A stretch of DNA of 64,000 nucleotides from Inonotus obliquus (GCA_032164295.1 JAJHTX010000008.1:434001-498000); one strand, 5' to 3'. Counted from the first letter of the stretch, positions 37,514 through 49,215 are shown. Numbers and translations are program-made. Notes: generated by a model not told the origin, from the letters alone.

Positions 37514-39871
37514 ATGGTGCGCATCGAGAGACTAATCTTTGAACATGATTCAATTTATGGTGGCTCTTGCAGACGGTTTGCGGTGACTGTGGCGGCACGG
37601 TCATCGAGTACGATGCAGCCGCGGGCAATGGCTTCTGCGTCCTCTGTGGGACAGTTGTTGAGGAGAATACGATAGTGTCGGAGGTAGTGTTCGGAGAGTC
37701 GTCGAGTGGTGCGGCAATTGTGCAAGGGTCATTCGTAGGACAGGGTGCAAGTGAGTTGGTGTGCAAGTTCACGAACTCATGAGGATGCTCATCTTCCCAT
37801 GTAGCTCATGCTCGTATGAGCGGACCGTATGGCAACAGAAATACCTCAGAGTCACGCGAACAGACGATTGAGAAGGGTATGTCTGTTAGAGACGCATATA
37901 GCACGTTATTTACAGACGTGTCCTAGCGAGCAGGAATATTCGGAATGTCGCTACCGTCATGCGTTTATCGGAGGTCGTGCAGACTACTGCGATACGCATG
38001 TACACCCTCGCCCTCGAACATAAGTTTACCAAAGGGCGGAAGAGCATGAACGTCGTTGCTGTTTGTCTCTATGTTGCCTGCCGACAGAAGGAGACAAGAA
38101 ACTACATGCTCATCGATTTCTCTGACTTGTTGCAGGCAAGGAGTATCTCTCTCAAGAATGCTACACTACCTTACGCATATGTCTTAGGTGAACGTATTCG
38201 AGCTGGGTCACACGTTTCTGCAACTTGTACAAACTCTCAATCTCCGCCTCCCGCTCGTTGACCCTTCGCATTACATTTCCCGGTTCGCAGCATTGCTCGA
38301 GTTCGGTGACGAAACACCCAAGGTTGCTGCCGATGCAGTCCGCCTCGTCGCGCGCTTCGACCGAGATTGGTTGTCTCGCGGGAGACGACCTGCAGGAATC
38401 TGCGGTGCCTGTCTCCTTCTTGCTGCTCGGATGAACAACTTCCGCCGTTCGGTGCAGGAAATCGTCCAAGTAGTGAAAATTGCTGACACAACATTAAAGA
38501 AGCGTCTGGACGAATTCAAGAAGACTCCGAGTGCTGCGCTTACGCTTGCGGACTTCCGCACTGTCTGGCTTGAGGATGAGATGGACCCACCTGCTTACAC
38601 GAAGGGTAAGGAGAGGGAGGCGAAGGAAAAGGAGAAAGAGGCTGGGTACGTTTCCGACACCGAAGGAGATGGAGAGGAGGTTGAAGGTTCAGAGAGAGTA
38701 AAGAGGAATCGGAAGAGAAAAAAGAAGAGGCGGGAAAAGAAGCGGAGGCGCGTTGAGAAAGAAGATAGAGAGGGCACGATTGCCCTGGAATCGAATGAGA
38801 AAGCGCCCGACACGGAAGATCCCATTGATCCTCAAATCCTCTGCGATGGCATACTACCGGACACCATCGAGCTACCATTATTCCTTTCGGATGGAAACGA
38901 AGCCGCCCAGAAGAGTCCGTCGAGCCCTACGTTCCGTGCCAGCGAGAGCATTCCAAATGGTGACTCCGAGACGATTGCAGAACCGGACTCTGTTGCGGAA
39001 GCTATAGACGCTGCATTGCGAGACGAAGTGAATGAGTTTTTGCATGACCCACAAACCAGCAGGCTAGCGGACGCGCTTGACGAGGCGGAGGAAAGGCGAC
39101 AGTCTCACTTCACTGGCGACGACGAATTGCTTGGGCTGGATGACGCGGAGCTTGATGCGTTTATTCTATCCGAGGAGGAAGTCAAAATGAAGGAACGCAT
39201 CTGGGTGGAAATGAATCGCGATTACTTGGAGGCTTTGGCTGGTAAGGCATCTTTCAATGTATTTGTTGCTTCTTTTGCTGAACGGTAGTCGCGTAGCCAA
39301 GGAAGCTGCCAAAGTTGGTGCGCCACCTGCTAAGACATCCAAGGTTCGTCTCCCACATGGTCCACTTTAAATTTCATCCCATTCTCTTTGATAATTACTT
39401 TTCGATTAGAAACGCAAGCCACCCAGTAAGCCTCGGGATGCCTGCACGCCGATGGGGAGCACGGCCATCGACGCTGTGCAGAGTATGGTGAAGAAAAGTG
39501 CGAAGTACAGTCGGAAGATCAACTACGAGGCACTACAGAACCTGTTCGTAGGCGATGCATCTGTGTCCGACCTTGTCCCGCCTCAAGAAGTCAACCTTGA
39601 TGATAAGGAAGATGATATGTATACTATCGATGAGAAGAGCGATGGAGAGGGTATGACTGTTGTAGTCGAGGAAAGCGGAGGTGGTGTGGGGCAAGCTGCG
39701 AAACCTTCTAGTGATTCACATGGGGGCTCGATGCTGAAGGATCAGCAAGCAGTGTCCGAGCCGGACGGGGAAGATGACGGTGAAATGGATGGTGAAGGGG
39801 AAGAAATTGAGCTTAGTGACAAAGGGGAGGATGAGTATACTTGGGAGGAGGGATATCAACAAGAGGTGTAG
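37514..39871 (+). CDS. BRF1: Transcription factor IIIB subunit BRF1
   Basis: Seven exons (37514-37516, 37573-37750, 37805-37876, 37927-38135, 38188-39241, 39297-39343, 39410-39871) total 2025 nt, 674 aa. The first exon is just the ATG. Residues 4-26 form a zinc ribbon (CGDC...CVLC). Two cyclin folds follow (KSMNVVAVCLYVACRQKETR; RRPAGICGACLLLAAR), then a long acidic/basic linker, and a BRF1 homology block near residues 530-580 (GSTAIDAVQSMVKKSAKYSR). BRF1 bridges TFIIIC and RNA polymerase III at tRNA and 5S promoters. The intron 38136-38187 uses a GC donor (CAG|GCAAGG) and keeps LLQ|VNVFELGHTF in frame. The gene is essential in yeast and intact here. Confidence 0.92.
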
Positions 39872-40526
39872 CATTACAAAATCGAATTGTGTGGCTGTTT
39901 ATTGGGCCTCCTGTTGTAATTTTCACTTCGGATATTAGTGCAATGATGTACGAGTACATTGAAGGCGTGCGGGCTGCTGTGTACATAGTACTGGTATGTG
40001 CATTACATAACGCTGTGCCTCTGCTTACCCCATAATGTTTGGGAAATGTGCAATCATGGAGAAACGACCGGCTGAAAGCACTCGTTCGTACATGAAATGA
40101 AGAAGTCGAGAGTATAAAGAAGAACGCGGAGCCGTGAGCTTCATACATTCCTTCGAAGAGTTGTGGGCCTATGTTGGTAAAGATGCGTATCATCGTATAG
40201 TTTCCCTTGTACAATTTAAAGGCAAACAGCATCGTGTGTGACGGCACCGATAATTGCGAAGGGCATTGAAATGAGAATTATGGAAGACGAATCCTTGAGC
40301 GGAATCGTAATCGATAAAGAAGGGAAATAGAGTGAGATTACTTACCAGGATGATTATGTCATCCCACAAAAATAGCGGAGATCATATTTTCATAGTCCGA
40401 AATACCATTTGGCATTTAGCGTGGCTTTGCTCGCTTGAACCACATCCAACACAGAAACACTCCCTCTTCCTCGGACCTCTACAACATCCCCACTTCTGTC
40501 AAACAGAAAAGTTCTGTGCAAGAGTT
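39872..40526. other. Intergenic region between BRF1 and the F-box gene
   Basis: No protein-coding signal with family resemblance was found on either strand; it presumably holds the BRF1 3' end and the F-box gene promoter. Confidence 0.5.
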
Positions 40527-41942
40527 ATGATCAGCTTACCAGCCGAGACGCTTTGCGACATTTTCATGTATGTTCTATTGGCCAGGAAAGCCAAGATGCA
40601 TGATAGCTATCCCGACAAAGTCAGATTCTCTAATGATTCGATCCTTGTGCCCCTAGCGGTATCCCGCGTCTGTAAATCCTGGCGTAGCATAGCGCTGTCG
40701 TATGGCGAGCTATGGTCGCACCTGTTTATCATCTGGTATGGGTCGGCATCGACTAGAAGAGAAAGAAGGAAGAAGCTGGTGGAAATATTCGATACGTGGC
40801 TTGAAAGGACGAACGGATGCCCGATCAACTTCTCGTTCCACACAGACCTTATTGGATCATCCGACGAAGAGGCTGAATACGTATCGCTAGCCCTGCTTGC
40901 TCAACAGCACCTGTGGAAAGAAGTTGATTTCGAGTGGCATGGGTTCAACCCAACGAGGAATTTTCCCGGACTCAAGCTCACTAACATGCCAATTCTATCA
41001 TCGTTGGGACTGAGCGCCCGAACCAAAAAGGTTCTGGCGTTCATCGACATTTCTCAATCACTGAAATTGGCGCGGCTGTACCTTCGCGGAAATTTCGAGC
41101 TCTCGCGTGGACAAGGAACAGTCCTCCCCTTGTTGGAATCGAGCCATGTTCTGTACTGTGGCGGGAGCTCATGGACACGTTCTTCATGCCAAGGCATTCA
41201 ACTGTTGAAGACACTCCCCAACCTGAAAAACTTTCATGGTCGATTCGGGCGAGTTTATACCAGGGATCCAATTCGTCGGGACGATGGAAATGCGATTGTG
41301 CTGCACAACCTCGAGAACCTCATGATCAACGGCAGTGAAGGATCCGCCGAAATCATCAACAATGTAACTCTTCCTTCTCTTAAGGCGTTGAATTACGGAA
41401 GCGAGTACCACGAATACGGCTTCGACCACCTTTCTAGATTCATCCTGCGCTCTCTTCCACCTCTGACGTTCTTGTCGGTTAGTGGAAGGGGATGTGATGA
41501 GAGAAAGTTAATTCCGATCCTCCGACTACTTCCTATGCTCATGGAGCTCCGCATCATGAATGGCTCACTGTCATCATGGTTCTTCAGCGCGATGACAGTG
41601 ACCGATGCCCCCCAATTTCACGGAATTTACACCTCAGCTATGGGTGATTGCCTTCTCTGTCCTTCACTACAGGCTCTCCGACTCCTACCTTTTAGGGTCA
41701 GCGGGGGGCCATTGGACCCATGCATTGAGGTTATCATCCTCATGCTGAAATCGCGATCTCAAATCCTGAAAACATTCAAGAGGGCGTGTTGTTGTCACGA
41801 TGCTGGGACTTGTATCAAGCTAGATGATCCAGAATTGAACTGGGACGTTGAAGAATTGAGGAAATATTTCCTTGGGTGGGGTTTGAACGCTTTTGGAGAT
41901 GATATTCCTCCTTACCCGTTCAAAGGATGGAATATTGAGTAG
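40527..41942 (+). CDS. F-box domain protein
   Basis: Single-exon gene, 471 aa from the Met at 40527; the frame is open further upstream but that part lacks F-box character. The N-terminus holds the F-box: SLPAETLCDIFMYVLL followed by PLAVSRVCKSWRSIALSYGELWSHL, the typical agaricomycete form. The rest has leucine-rich, loosely repeated blocks (LARLYLRGNFEL, LHNLENLMINGSEG, LRSLPPLTFLSVSG, LPMLMELRIMNG), as in LRR-like F-box proteins. Such proteins link substrates to SCF ubiquitin ligases via Skp1. The family is large and fast-evolving in mushrooms; the substrate is unknown. Intact. Confidence 0.85.
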   Translation: MISLPAETLCDIFMYVLLARKAKMHDSYPDKVRFSNDSILVPLAVSRVCKSWRSIALSYGELWSHLFIIWYGSASTRRERRKKLVEIFDTWLERTNGCPINFSFHTDLIGSSDEEAEYVSLALLAQQHLWKEVDFEWHGFNPTRNFPGLKLTNMPILSSLGLSARTKKVLAFIDISQSLKLARLYLRGNFELSRGQGTVLPLLESSHVLYCGGSSWTRSSCQGIQLLKTLPNLKNFHGRFGRVYTRDPIRRDDGNAIVLHNLENLMINGSEGSAEIINNVTLPSLKALNYGSEYHEYGFDHLSRFILRSLPPLTFLSVSGRGCDERKLIPILRLLPMLMELRIMNGSLSSWFFSAMTVTDAPQFHGIYTSAMGDCLLCPSLQALRLLPFRVSGGPLDPCIEVIILMLKSRSQILKTFKRACCCHDAGTCIKLDDPELNWDVEELRKYFLGWGLNAFGDDIPPYPFKGWNIE

Positions 41943-42357
41943 AAGGTACTAATAAATCATTTGTAATGTATTTTGACTGCTTTCATTTGTCTTGGTTGAC
42001 TGTATTTGGTCGACCGGATGGAGTCGATGATGAATCGTGATCTTAATATCTTAATATCTATGTATATAATCTTAATATTTAAAACAAAACGACGATTTTG
42101 ACACAGCCACGATGACTAAATTTCGGACTTACAATATTTGCAAGCTAAACTGCATATGGTAACTTGATCTTCAATCTTCATGCAAATATTTCACCTGGCG
42201 CTCTCCCTTCTCCCCTCAAAAAATCATTGTCTCAGAATCGGTTCTAGAGTTCATGGCGAAGCCAGAAACATATTCACTTGTAAGTAGTACTACTTACTTG
42301 CTTGTTATACGTACGATTTCAGAGCTGGCAAATTATTAATCTTTCAAAACATATATA

Positions 42358-43679
42358 CTGTGCATCACCCATTAACGCACAGTTTAAGGATTTTTGCTCA
42401 GCACAAATTCAACATACGCAATTTATACAAAAACAAATACACTATCATACAGCCTGACATCCTAAGAACACAAATCACGATTTCTATGGGGTACTGATGT
42501 ATGTAGAATATTTTATTGAATTTACGAATGGAGGTGTCGAAAATCGCGCGTCGAAGTGAAAGACCCCTTAACGCACAGTCGTGGGAAAATTGACTGTGCG
42601 CTGTCCCGTGAGTGCTAAATATTGTGTCGCGTCGCACACTTCCTCTACTTAACTCACCGATAAACAGCCAATCTCTTTCCATGCACATCGACAGTCTCAT
42701 TTCTGCACTGCTGCACTGTTCAAGCGTGCATCGGATAAAGATCCCCCCGTGCATCGCCATGTCTGTCGGGTTCCCGTGCTGCTTTTGGCGTCATGGACGG
42801 AGAAGGCCATGCCAGAGATGAATAACGCTGCCGAATACATGCTTTACTCAACTTGAAATAAGAACGAAGACATCCCCATGTCTTTCCGCATGCCGCACTG
42901 CTTCTGGCGTCACAGACGGAGAAGCTCATGCCAGAGATGAACAACGTCGCCGATCATATGCTTTACTCGACTTCAGATACAACCGAAACCGTGGATTTGG
43001 AAGCTTGCACGTTCTGGCTTACCTTTTCCAGAGGTGACAGATGGCCTATATCGCTTGATTCAATAAATTAACTACGAAAGCGGCCGAGAAGTATGAAAAA
43101 CACCATACTTACACCTGTACAACTGAATTGCTAATATTAATTTCAGTTCTGCATCATTCAGCATGAAACTTTGTGGTTACATATAATGACATATATACTA
43201 GCAGAATATCTGAAAGTTGTATGTTTTTGTTCAGAGGTACAAATAAAAAAAAATTGAAAAGTCGGATTGTATCCAGTTCTCTCATGATCAGACTCCAAAT
43301 TGAGCAGCGTAAACGGCATCCTGTAACTCGACACACAGCTAGTATTATGCTTTGAGATTTTGCACAATATTTCCACTGACCCATAGCTAATGCTGTACAA
43401 ATTTTCAGCGCAGAAGCTGCACGTCTCATAATTGTACCAATAATACAATGCGTGAGAAAGTTCTCAGTTCACGAAAAGTAACTGATTTGGAAAGAATGCC
43501 GCACTGTGCGCTCGAGATCTCAGCATATACTAGGTATTTCTACACCAAAATTCACAGGATAGTAGTTGTCATCACCGGCTACCTGTGTACACGTTTGAAG
43601 GTCGAAAGATGAAGATTTGAGTGAGCTACGGCAAAAGTGTGCGTTAAGGGGTCACTGTGCATTGAGGGGTCACGCACAG
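42358..43679. mobile_element. Non-autonomous TIR element (MITE-like) flanked by TA
   Basis: The 25-bp ends CTGTGCATCACCC...GCACAG (42358-42382) and their inverse (43655-43679) match at about 20 of 25 positions. TA flanks both sides (42356-42357; 43680-43681). An internal copy of the sub-motif CCCCTTAACGCACAGT lies near 42565, and the inverse GCGTTAAGGGGTCA at about 43641. No transposase is encoded. The right TA is the same dinucleotide that flanks the adjoining pogo element. Confidence 0.55.
42758..42982 (+). repeat. Tandem duplication of about 110 bp, offset 119 bp
   Basis: The segment starting CATGTCTG at 42758 recurs starting CATGTCTT at 42877. Shared blocks include GACGGAGAAG, CATGCCAGAGATGAA and ATGCTTTACTC. 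Divergence of roughly 20 percent shows it is old. It lies inside the non-autonomous element. Confidence 0.7.
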
Positions 43680-43681
43680 TA

Positions 43682-43708
43682 CAGTATAAGAGGCTTCCTT
43701 CGGACACC
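43682..43708 (+). repeat. Left terminal inverted repeat of the pogo element
   Basis: 27 bp, perfect inverse of 60826-60852. It abuts TA (43680-43681). It has the CAGTATAA start typical of pogo-family ends. Confidence 0.92.
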
Positions 43709-43902
43709 TTTCAGCATATATTTTTCCATCACTGCAATTTCGACCCAAAAATTATGAAAATATTTCTGGATGCATATCAATATAAGTTGTAAGTACTGTA
43801 AAAGTTTGAGAATGTGAAATGCACATGTTGTAATTAAATTAAGCAAGTTTTGAAAACAGGGAAGTTGTCACAGATTTGGTTCCTTCGGACACGCGTGACT
43901 GA

Positions 43903-43917
43903 TGTGACAATGTCACA
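43903..43917. repeat. Palindrome TGTGACA-TGTCACA beside the pogo transposase stop
   Basis: TGTGACA A TGTCACA at 43903-43917 mirrors a longer palindrome at 46311-46337 (GTGTGACAAA, 7-nt loop, TTTGTCACAC) beside the other end of the gene. The paired positions suggest sub-terminal transposase-binding sites. Confidence 0.5.
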
Positions 43918-43922
43918 ACATG

Positions 43923-46301
43923 TCATGCGGTCGCATCGTGCCCACCCCTATCACTGTCCCCTTCGTCTCCCTCCCTCCCTCCCTCACATCCTCCCAATGC
44001 TCTCTCCAGCTCCTCTAAGGTCTCAGGTTTTTTGGGCCGCTTTGGTTTAGGTCCGTAGTCTTTCTTTCTTCGTCCTTCAGCCTGCCACTGATTACAATTC
44101 TCTTTATAGATTTGTAGGGCTGCAGCATGGTTACGTTTGACCTGCTCCCACCCGGTGTCAAGTAGGGCCCGTTCCGTGCGTCTATTTCTTGTTTCTTCTT
44201 GTCTTTGTGCTCTCTCAGCTTTCTCCTTTAGTTTCCGCTTCTCCTCTTCTTCGAAATACCGTGTGATGGCTGGATCTGTGAGTAACCGACCCTTTCCTTC
44301 CATAAAAATCCAAGATGTGTCGCGTTTTTGCTGTTTTTTCTTTTCCTTCTCATTCATATTGACCTTCATTTTCCCCGCATAGATGTTTTGTACAATAAGT
44401 TGTGCGTTTGCAGCCTCGTTTATTGCCTGTAGGGTTCTGATATGCGACTCGGCAAGAGCAAGATTGTCGGTAAGTTTGGTTATATGCTCTTTAAGTTCTT
44501 CCTTGGATGCTGACTCGTGTAATTGTGCAGATACCTTGATAAGGGTCCAGTCTGGCTCCTGTAATGTGTGCGCATCCTCTCGAACAGGTGAAGGGATATT
44601 TGGTAGTGGATTTTGCTTCGCTTTCGAGATTAGGAAACTTCCAGATGTGGATTGTGCAAGTGAGCCGGTGAGTATTCGAGCACGTTTTGATGGAGTATAC
44701 AGTGCAGGATCAATGCTTGCATCAATCACATGTGTATATGAGCGTTTTCCATGTGTCGGTGTAGAAGGAGGATGACTTTCATCATCTGTGTCTTCATCAA
44801 CTTGATTACTCTGGGCCCGGGGTGTTTCGGAGTTACTAAGGTGTGTCTCTGGGTCCAACTCGAACTGTGATGGATGCTGATGGTGAAAGACAGCCATAAC
44901 ACGGCGTACAGGGCTTGGCTGAGGTAGTGGAAAGGCTGTTCTTACATCCGTTGATGTAACTTCGCTCGGTTTCATTTGCTGGGGAGTGATTACTGCACGG
45001 TCAAATGGATGTATACCCGTGACGCGAAATGCTGCCTTGATTGTATCGCTTGTAAATGCTGATAGATATGCATTTCCAAAGACAGCTGCAAATTCATCCT
45101 TTCCAAGAGGCCGTAAAGTGTGTGTTTCGAATTCGTCGATTGCTGCGTGCCATAACCTTTTCATTTTTGCAAAACAGACAACATCAAGCCCCTGGAGTGC
45201 ATGAGTACAGTGAGGTGGGTAACCGAGCACGGCAATATTATGCGCAATTGCAAACTCCAAGAATGGCAAGGAATAGTGGGATGAATGACCATCGAGAATG
45301 AGAACTCTGATACGTCCTGCAGCACGTTCACGAGTAAGTGGTTCAAAGTGCTTTTCTAGCCACTGATATGCAATTTCTTGATCTGTCCAGCCATTCGGAG
45401 ACATTGTGAAGCTGTAAATATAAAAATTAGACATAATAGCTTTATTAGATAGTGAGTCTCACCTTGCTCGAGCTGGGTTATCCATTGTCCATCTCTTATA
45501 GAGTCGCTCACCTTTAAATATTATTGCAGGATCTATTGCTGTACCATCTGCGCAGATAGTTGCCAATACAGTAACAGTTTCTTTATTGGCTCCACCCTGC
45601 TTATGCACAATTTTGCATCCAGCTCGTGCGACTACTCGATGAACACCTTGATTTGCAGGTGGACACCCACTTTCATCCATGGCATAGATGTTCTCTGGTA
45701 TAACTCCTTTCGTGATAATCTCTGCTTCCACCAGATCGAACCAGTGGGATACGGCACTAGGATTTAAAGCTTGGGCACGTTGTGTATCCAATGGCTTGCT
45801 CCAATAGGTACGTATTTTGTCTCGGTTTCTATCAAGAAATCCTCGAATCCATTTCTGACCAACGGGGCTGTAGCTTGGTCCTATTCGAGCCTCGAGTAGT
45901 CTATTTGCATAGAGCTCAATCTCTTCATGAGTAAAGGGACGGCTTCGATCGGATGAGAGAGCCACTAAGTCTGCAATCATATTCTCCTCTATCAAGGTGA
46001 GTTTCTGCTTTGTTGCATTGAATGCAAGAATTGATTGCTTTCCATTTACTCTATCTGCAAGAGTAGAACGGCTAACACCAAATTCCTCAGCAATTTTGCG
46101 TAATCCACGTCGAATTTCAGGTGGCTTGTCCTTCTCTATAAGGTAAACCCGGGCTGCTTCCGCAACCTTGGATTCCTTAGCTTTTTGCTGACAGAGTGAC
46201 TTGAGAGACTCAGACAATGCTCGTCTGACCATTTGAGTAGTAGATGGGGTGGGGTGCAAGAGTGTAGCAGCTACAACGACCAGATTAAAAATTGCAGCCA
46301 C
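43923..46301 (-). CDS. Fot1/pogo-type (DDE superfamily) transposase
   Basis: Two exons, 46301-45463 and 45411-43923, separated by a 51-bp GT-AG intron; 2328 nt, 775 aa. The N-terminal part has a psq-type helix-turn-helix (LRKIAEEFGVSRSTLADRV) and a CENP-B/Tc5-type DNA-binding domain (VGQKWIRGFLDRNRDKI). The catalytic core has MDESGC (about 210), FTMSPNGWTDQEIA across the splice, LILDGHSSHYS (about 320) and HALQGLDVVCF (about 355), giving a DDD set. The last 380 residues, a polar region plus a Lys/Glu/Arg-rich coiled-coil tail, are longer than in a minimal Fot1 transposase. No disabling mutation was seen. The upstream region is separated by the nested retrotransposon. Confidence 0.9.
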
Positions 46302-46403
46302 GGATTAAAGGTGTGACAAACCGATGTTTTGTCACACATTGTACATATTTCCATGAATAAATTGTACTTTATAACATATTCGTGCAACATAAATTCTAGG
46401 ATT

Positions 46404-48077
46404 TGTTAGAAAACGCTCGCCCTAATGGGACTATACAGTAACCACAATAGGACGGTCCGGTTGGTTACGGGTTCGGCGATGCTTTTCTAAAGGTTTCCGG
46501 AGCCTACTCGGTTTTCACAAGCAGGGCAGATTCCTAAGTATACTAGGCGTTGCCTCAAACGTTCACTAGGTTGTTTCACCAGTGTTACGGGTTCGACGGT
46601 GCTATTCCAAGGGTTTCCGGAGCCTCGATGGGGCAGATTCCCAAGTGTACTAAGCGTTGTCTCGGACGCTCACTTTTGGCTAATCAAGTCGGGCCTCAAC
46701 CTCGTTGACAGACTAGTAGGACAGTGTCGACTGCCGTTCGTAAGCTTCCCTAGTCGGTGGACGACTAATCAATCGTTCCACGCCGTAGAGTAAGAGAGGT
46801 TAAGCAGATTAGGTGGTCTTCAGATTAGAAGCTAGATGCCTAAGAGGACTCGATGTACAAGATGATCGAAAGAAAGATGGGGAGCTACGGTCTAAGTCTA
46901 CAACTATTTATACCTTTTCCTCCTGTTGTGGACAGACCACTTCCTACGCTCCGTAGTTCCTACTCTCGATCTGATTCGTTATTCTAGCTTCCAAACTCGT
47001 CTGGTATTCCCATTGTTCTGCTGCGGATTGACTCATCGACTGCGCCCTGTGCAAGGCGATGACTCGGCGTTGACTCATCTTGACTTGAACTGAATTGAAA
47101 CCTATGCTCGGGGTCGGCCTTGTGCTGCGCCCTGTGCATAGAGTGAGTCAATGAGTGAGTCATTGAATGCGTGTTCGTATGCCATTGGTTTTGCATGGCT
47201 GCGCCGTAGTTAAAGTTCGCTCGTCCGCAGTTGCTCGTGCATTCAAGGAATTCCGTCGGGGTTCCGTTGTATAGCATCTGGGGCTATGAAGGCTGTGATT
47301 TGCTTGTCGCCTCGGGACTCTTGTTCGGGGCCGTCAAGTGTGATTCGACATCGGATATCATCGTGGGGAAACCAAGGTGGTTTAACGTATGTGCCTATGG
47401 CGATGAGTAGCCGTACACTTCGTCGAGTATCGTTCGAAGGTATTCTCCAGCCTAGGTATAGGTCTCCTTGTAGTCGAATAGCTTTGCAGTATGCCCATAG
47501 TTCCCTGAGTGTGTTTGCAACCCATGCCGCTGTTATCGGTGATCGGCGGTTCGTAACATAGTCTGCACTGATCTCCACGAATGTGCTTGGGCACTCGAGT
47601 GCTAATATATCGTGGATTCCTACTATTGTCCAGTGCGTCTTTGGTTGCATGCCTATTGCCGTATCCATTGCTATTGTTGACCTCGTGCGATTTCGAACGA
47701 CCTCCGGGGGATTGTGGTATTCTCGATAAGCTGTTGCTCGTTCGCTGGACACATGATATGTCAACATGCCCGTTGCCTCCCGTAGTATTATCTTGTGTAG
47801 GTCTTCGATGATCTGTCGCACTCTTCTGCATTTATAGCAAGCCGTTGGGGGTTGCTGTACTTGCTGCATCGTTTGCGAAGGTTTAGTGTGATCGTCGGGA
47901 TTAGCGTTGCTAGCCGATGCTTCTTGATCGTCGGCTTCGGATTGTATTAGATTCGCGTGTTCTCCGCTTCTCGCTGTCGATCCTGATCGTCTCCGGCCAG
48001 TGAAATTAACCGGTCCCATCCGGGGTAGTTTCGATCGGCGTTCCTAATCGAATCAAAATTTCAGCACAATCCTTTCA
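46404..48077 (-). repeat. 3' LTR of Ty3 copy B
   Basis: 1674 bp, TG...CA on the sense strand. Contains the U3 ORF (48019-47243) and a tandem duplication of a roughly 100-bp module in the R/U5 part (46464-46565 and 46584-46675), present once in copy A. Confidence 0.95.
47243..48019 (-). CDS. LTR-encoded 258-aa ORF (copy B, 3' LTR)
   Basis: Same ORF as in copy A with Pro-to-Gln and Trp-to-Arg changes in the last 25 residues; the other base differences are silent. Here it follows the 254-aa ORF on the full-length transcript. Confidence 0.6.
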   Translation of the reverse strand: MGPVNFTGRRRSGSTARSGEHANLIQSEADDQEASASNANPDDHTKPSQTMQQVQQPPTACYKCRRVRQIIEDLHKIILREATGMLTYHVSSERATAYREYHNPPEVVRNRTRSTIAMDTAIGMQPKTHWTIVGIHDILALECPSTFVEISADYVTNRRSPITAAWVANTLRELWAYCKAIRLQGDLYLGWRIPSNDTRRSVRLLIAIGTYVKPPWFPHDDIRCRITLDGPEQESRGDKQITAFIAPDAIQRNPDGIP

Positions 48078-48093
48078 CTCGCCCCCCTCCAAG
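48078..48093 (-). other. Polypurine tract, copy B
   Basis: Sense CTTGGAGGGGGGCGAG directly before the 3' LTR, identical to copy A. Confidence 0.8.
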
Positions 48094-48450
48094 ATCTTTA
48101 CTCGATAGGGAAAAGATCTCAATTGGGTTGAAATTGCGATGAGATCGTAGGATCGTGTGCGAAATTAGTGACGATGTTGCTTCGTATTTCCTTCGAAATT
48201 CGTGTGCTTGATGCAGTTGAAAGACTTATTGAAGTCTGAAATCGTATCTTGAGCTCGATTTGAGAGCGTGCTTCGAGGGTAATTTGAAGAAAGTAAAGGG
48301 AGATAGCTTGACTCCCAGTCGAATGGTTGTTTCTTCTTGCAAATTTCCTTTAAGTTTCACTTTAGTGGACTTAGACTTGTCACACCAAAAGCAAAATAAG
48401 AAAATTTTCTTTATTATTTTTCCTCCCTCTGCACCTCTTGCCCTGCCGGT

Positions 48451-49215
48451 TCAGTCCTCCCAGTGGGTCTGACCGTCATTCCATCCGCGCGCTGTCCACT
48501 CGCGATCTCGGCTCTCACCGGGGCTTACTGAGCCTTCGCCTGACTCTGGCGATTCGGCTGCCCGGTTGTGCAGGCCTGACCTTTCCGACACCCGCTGTCT
48601 ACCTCGCATCGGCCACCACGGGGCATTAGCCGGCGGTTGCGGACCCTGTAGTATGTACGGGCCGCCCCACGCATTTGCTTCTGCTTCTGCCGCGTCTGCT
48701 TCGGGCCATGCTTCTGGTTCGGGTTGTACGTAGCCGGGTAGGTCGATGTATAGGTCGTCGGGCGTTGCCGGTGGTGCTTCTACCGGTGCCTGTGCCTGTT
48801 GTGCTTCTGCCGTGTTCCTGATCGCTTCGAGTTCTTCTATTGCCGCCCGCATCCTTGCGACGTCATCGACCAGCTGATCGAGTCTTGCTGCGCTCGATGT
48901 TGCTAGGTCTTCGATTGCTCGGTCGGGGATGCTCTGTAGTACTTCTTGAAGGCGGTCTTCGATGCGTCCGAAGGACGTTGCGCTTAGGTGGTGTAGTGCC
49001 TCGACCGTGAGATTACGGCCTTGGGCTCGTGCTCGTCTCATTTCTTGGGTCCTTCGTGACTCCTCTATCCTCATCTCGTGTTGCTCTCGGTTTATTTCTT
49101 CTATCCTCACTACTAACTGCTCCCAGCGTTCCAGCGCTCGTCGTACGACGTCCACGATCACTACGGCTGTGGTGCAGACCGTGATGATGAGGAGTGCGGT
49201 GTAGTAGGCGTTCAT
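48451..49215 (-). CDS. 254-aa membrane-anchored coiled-coil protein, copy B
   Basis: Same N-terminal hydrophobic segment and coiled-coil layout as copy A. Four residue changes are seen: Leu to Ile, Arg to His and Val to Met in the coiled coil, and Val to Ile in the linker. Eight of the base differences cluster within about 40 bp at 49075-49115, mostly silent, hinting at recombination with a third lineage. Confidence 0.65.
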   Translation of the reverse strand: MNAYYTALLIITVCTTAVVIVDVVRRALERWEQLVVRIEEINREQHEMRIEESRRTQEMRRARAQGRNLTVEALHHLSATSFGRIEDRLQEVLQSIPDRAIEDLATSSAARLDQLVDDVARMRAAIEELEAIRNTAEAQQAQAPVEAPPATPDDLYIDLPGYVQPEPEAWPEADAAEAEANAWGGPYILQGPQPPANAPWWPMRGRQRVSERSGLHNRAAESPESGEGSVSPGESRDREWTARGWNDGQTHWED

